From NCBI GenBank assembly GCA_903872255.1, contig CAIQJW010000017.1, forward strand, positions 1 to 6,877: DNA of 6,877 nucleotides. The letters are read 5' to 3'. Both the position numbers and the translations under genes were made by a program. Below the pieces are notes generated by a model. That model was not told where the DNA came from, searched no databases, and saw only the letters and a list, made by a program, of their open reading frames with translations. This document shows positions 5,298 to 6,877 of this stretch, piece by piece; the stretch's first letter is position 1, and each line of letters opens with the position of its first letter. This DNA comes from an uncultured delta proteobacterium. GTDB lineage: Bacteria > Desulfobacterota > Syntrophorhabdia > Syntrophorhabdales > Syntrophorhabdaceae.

Positions 5298-6221
5298 ATG
5301 AACTGGATAATGAACATGACAGCACGCTTGGCCATTGTTTTTTTCATCCTGCTCACAACTGTGCAGGCGCTCATGGCAGCGTCCCCGGGAGCCGTATATC
5401 TCAATTCGGTCGAAGGCACTGTTGAATATATTCCGGCCGCAACGCAAAAGGTCATCAAAGCAAAACCCAACATGCCGATCATGGAAGGGGACACGGTTGC
5501 AGTGCCAGGTCCCGGGAATGCCGAGGTCTTTGTCCGGGATGGAAGTGTCCTCCGGATCACCGAAGGCAGCCGGCTAAAGGTCCTCGCCATTGAACGGACG
5601 GCAGTGCAATTCTTTCTCGAGACCGGCAGGGTATATGTCAGGTTCTCCGGGCTCAATGGCTACCCCCTTTTCCTGAGCACGCCATCGGCCCAGCTCGATA
5701 CATACGAGCGGTCGACTTTCCGGGCAGATATCACGCCATCCGGCGATACCGAAGTATCCGCGTATAGAGGCCAGTTATATGTAGCCCAGCCGAGGGGCAA
5801 AATGACGATCGTCGCCGGGATGCGGCTCATTATGAAAATGGACGCCGGGACGCCGGTTTATACCACAAACCGGCCGGCCGATGCCTTTGATGCATGGAAC
5901 AGGAAGAAGGACGGACCGGATCCAGGGGCAGGGGTGACAAACCCGCGGGCGGATGCACCGGGAAATCCGGGCCCTGGCAGTGCACCACCTGTTGTTGTGT
6001 ACCCGGCCGAGCCGGCAGTTATTGATCGCGAGTACATCTATGCAGCACCTGTACCCTACTGGGGTTATTCGTATTATTACTATCCGTGGGGGTACCGCCC
6101 GTATCCGTGGCGTGGGTATGGCCCGTACTATCGGGGCTGGGGGCCCCGGCCGTATGGGTACCACAACTACGGTTACCGGGGACGTCCGTATGGCCCCGGC
6201 CCTGGCAACCGCAGGCATTAA
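5298..6221 (+). CDS. Exported FecR-domain protein with Tyr/Gly/Pro/Trp-rich tail
   Basis: The ATG at 5298 is chosen because AAAGGA (5285-5290) lies 7 nt upstream and a signal peptide begins here (MNWIMNM, hydrophobic core 11-26, cleavage near ALMA-A). The open frame extends upstream into the preceding gene, but those residues are basic and shadow-coded. The mature part of the 307-residue product has a FecR domain (about 33-185) that aligns with that of the preceding gene: MEGDTVAVPGPGNAEVFVRDGS here against IEGDIVAAGPGGRAELFLKDGS there. A linker rich in Pro, Gly and Asp (about 203-235) leads to a C-terminal segment (about 246-307) made almost wholly of Tyr, Gly, Pro, Trp and Arg. There is no DUF6600 region. 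The gene lies 58 bp behind its paralogue and is probably co-transcribed. The protein should be periplasmic or surface-exposed; function is unknown. The aromatic tail might mediate carbohydrate or self-association, which is speculation. Confidence 0.82.
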   Translation: MNWIMNMTARLAIVFFILLTTVQALMAASPGAVYLNSVEGTVEYIPAATQKVIKAKPNMPIMEGDTVAVPGPGNAEVFVRDGSVLRITEGSRLKVLAIERTAVQFFLETGRVYVRFSGLNGYPLFLSTPSAQLDTYERSTFRADITPSGDTEVSAYRGQLYVAQPRGKMTIVAGMRLIMKMDAGTPVYTTNRPADAFDAWNRKKDGPDPGAGVTNPRADAPGNPGPGSAPPVVVYPAEPAVIDREYIYAAPVPYWGYSYYYYPWGYRPYPWRGYGPYYRGWGPRPYGYHNYGYRGRPYGPGPGNRRH

Positions 6222-6235
6222 GTATGCAGAATGCC

Positions 6236-6264
6236 TTGAAAAAATAAGCTTTTTCTGGTATTGT
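6236..6264 (+). promoter_or_regulatory. Putative extended -10 promoter of rlmN
   Basis: TTGAAA (6236-6241), a 17-bp spacer and TATTGT (6259-6264) preceded by TG at 6256-6257 form an extended -10 type sigma-70 promoter. Transcription would start near 6271, about 40 nt ahead of the rlmN ATG. It would let rlmN be expressed independently of the FecR genes. The A-run and T-run around AAGC within the spacer (6239-6255) form only a weak AT hairpin. Confidence 0.4.
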
Positions 6265-6311
6265 ATGGCTGTTCGGTTGATCATACACCCGCACCGGAGA
6301 GCCGCTAAACA

Positions 6312-6877
6312 ATGGAAGATTTTTTCAGTTTCACCCTGTCGAACCTCGAAGCGCAGATAGGGGCGCTTGGCAAAGAAAAATACCGCGCCCGCCAGCTTTT
6401 CCGCTGGGTCTATAGTCAAGGAAACCTGGATTTCGATCAAATGACCAATATCCCGAAGGGGTTGCGCACCGTCTTTTCGGAGATGTTCTCGCTTCAACTG
6501 ATGCCGATAAGCGGGGAATACCCGTCCGGTGACGGCTCCGTAAAGCTCGCATTTACGGCGGGTGATGGCGAGACAATCGAAAGCGTTATCATGCCTGAAA
6601 AAAACCGTGTGACCCTGTGTGTATCAACCCAGATCGGCTGCCGCATGGGGTGTAAGTTTTGTGTAACAGGGAAAATAGGCTTCCGGCGCAACCTTACCAC
6701 GGGGGAGATTATACGGCAGGCCGTAGCCGTAAGGGAATATCTAAAGAAAAATGAAAAGGACCCGGTAACCAATATTGTCTTCATGGGCACGGGAGAGCCT
6801 ATGGATAATAGTGAAAGTGTGATCGCTGCGCTCGATATCCTCAAGGACGACAATGGCCTTAATTTCTCATATCGGAA
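6312..6877 (+). CDS. rlmN: 23S rRNA/tRNA adenine-C2 methyltransferase RlmN (5' part)
   Basis: The first 188 codons of rlmN are present; the frame is open to the right edge. RlmN is a radical SAM enzyme that methylates C2 of A2503 in 23S rRNA and of A37 in some tRNAs, supporting translational accuracy. An N-terminal helical RNA-binding region (LGKEKYRARQLFRWVY, 19-34) precedes the barrel. The cluster ligands are Cys110, Cys114 and Cys117 (GCRMGCKFC). By alignment to the E. coli enzyme, Glu90 (IESVIMPE) corresponds to Glu105 and Cys103 (TLCVSTQ) to the catalytic Cys118. The second catalytic cysteine (E. coli Cys355) would lie beyond the window. The SAM-binding motif reads MGTGEP (158-163) where MGMGEP is commoner. 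A GGAGAG (6296-6301) lies 10 nt before the ATG. Assignment is secure; truncation is due only to the window edge. Confidence 0.95.
   Translation, partial: MEDFFSFTLSNLEAQIGALGKEKYRARQLFRWVYSQGNLDFDQMTNIPKGLRTVFSEMFSLQLMPISGEYPSGDGSVKLAFTAGDGETIESVIMPEKNRVTLCVSTQIGCRMGCKFCVTGKIGFRRNLTTGEIIRQAVAVREYLKKNEKDPVTNIVFMGTGEPMDNSESVIAALDILKDDNGLNFSYR

Noticed and set aside
6239..6255. A-run/T-run hairpin behind the second FecR gene as an intrinsic terminator.
   Set aside because: The stem is A-T only with no GC-rich core, and it lies inside the likely rlmN promoter spacer.
1..6877. CRISPR array, tRNA, rRNA or insertion sequence.
   Set aside because: No regularly spaced repeats, tRNA-like cloverleaf, rRNA segments, transposase or terminal inverted repeats were seen on reading through either strand.

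Overview
The window looks like chromosomal DNA from an anaerobic Gram-negative bacterium of the former Deltaproteobacteria (Desulfobacterota, perhaps a Syntrophorhabdus-like lineage). This is inferred from protein style: a cobalamin-binding radical SAM enzyme, secreted FecR/DUF6600 proteins, a sigma-54 promoter, VapBC and a GTCATCCCGG-type dispersed repeat. No rRNA or other firm marker is present, so the taxonomy is tentative.

Layout from left to right. Positions 1-83 carry no assignable gene. Positions 84-704 hold a complete vapBC toxin-antitoxin operon; its sigma-70-like promoter is overlaid by a perfect 10-bp inverted repeat that is the likely VapB operator. A short dispersed palindromic repeat follows (731-757). 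Positions 846-2441 encode a stand-alone B12-binding radical SAM enzyme, apparently read from a leaderless or nearly leaderless transcript. A convergent minus-strand gene (2491-2961) encodes a small zinc-ribbon, acidic, two-helix membrane protein. A 289-bp intergenic region follows; it contains palindromes and an exact match to the sigma-54 -24/-12 consensus (3200-3215). That promoter faces two tandem genes for exported FecR-domain proteins. The first (3251-5239) adds a Trp/Tyr-rich DUF6600 region and a long Pro/Ala/Arg/Gln tail; the second (5298-6221) adds a Tyr/Gly/Pro/Trp tail. The window closes with the first 188 codons of rlmN, which runs off the right edge.

The most unusual unit is the sigma-54-driven pair of paralogous FecR-domain proteins. 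They share the FecR core, have diverged in their C-terminal modules, and have no FecI sigma factor or FecA receptor beside them. This suggests an envelope function (structural, ligand-binding or sensing) rather than classical iron-citrate signalling, but the function is unknown. VapBC and rlmN are standard genes. The radical SAM enzyme has no pathway partner in view, so its substrate cannot be assigned. Long open frames antisense to these genes were judged to be shadows.
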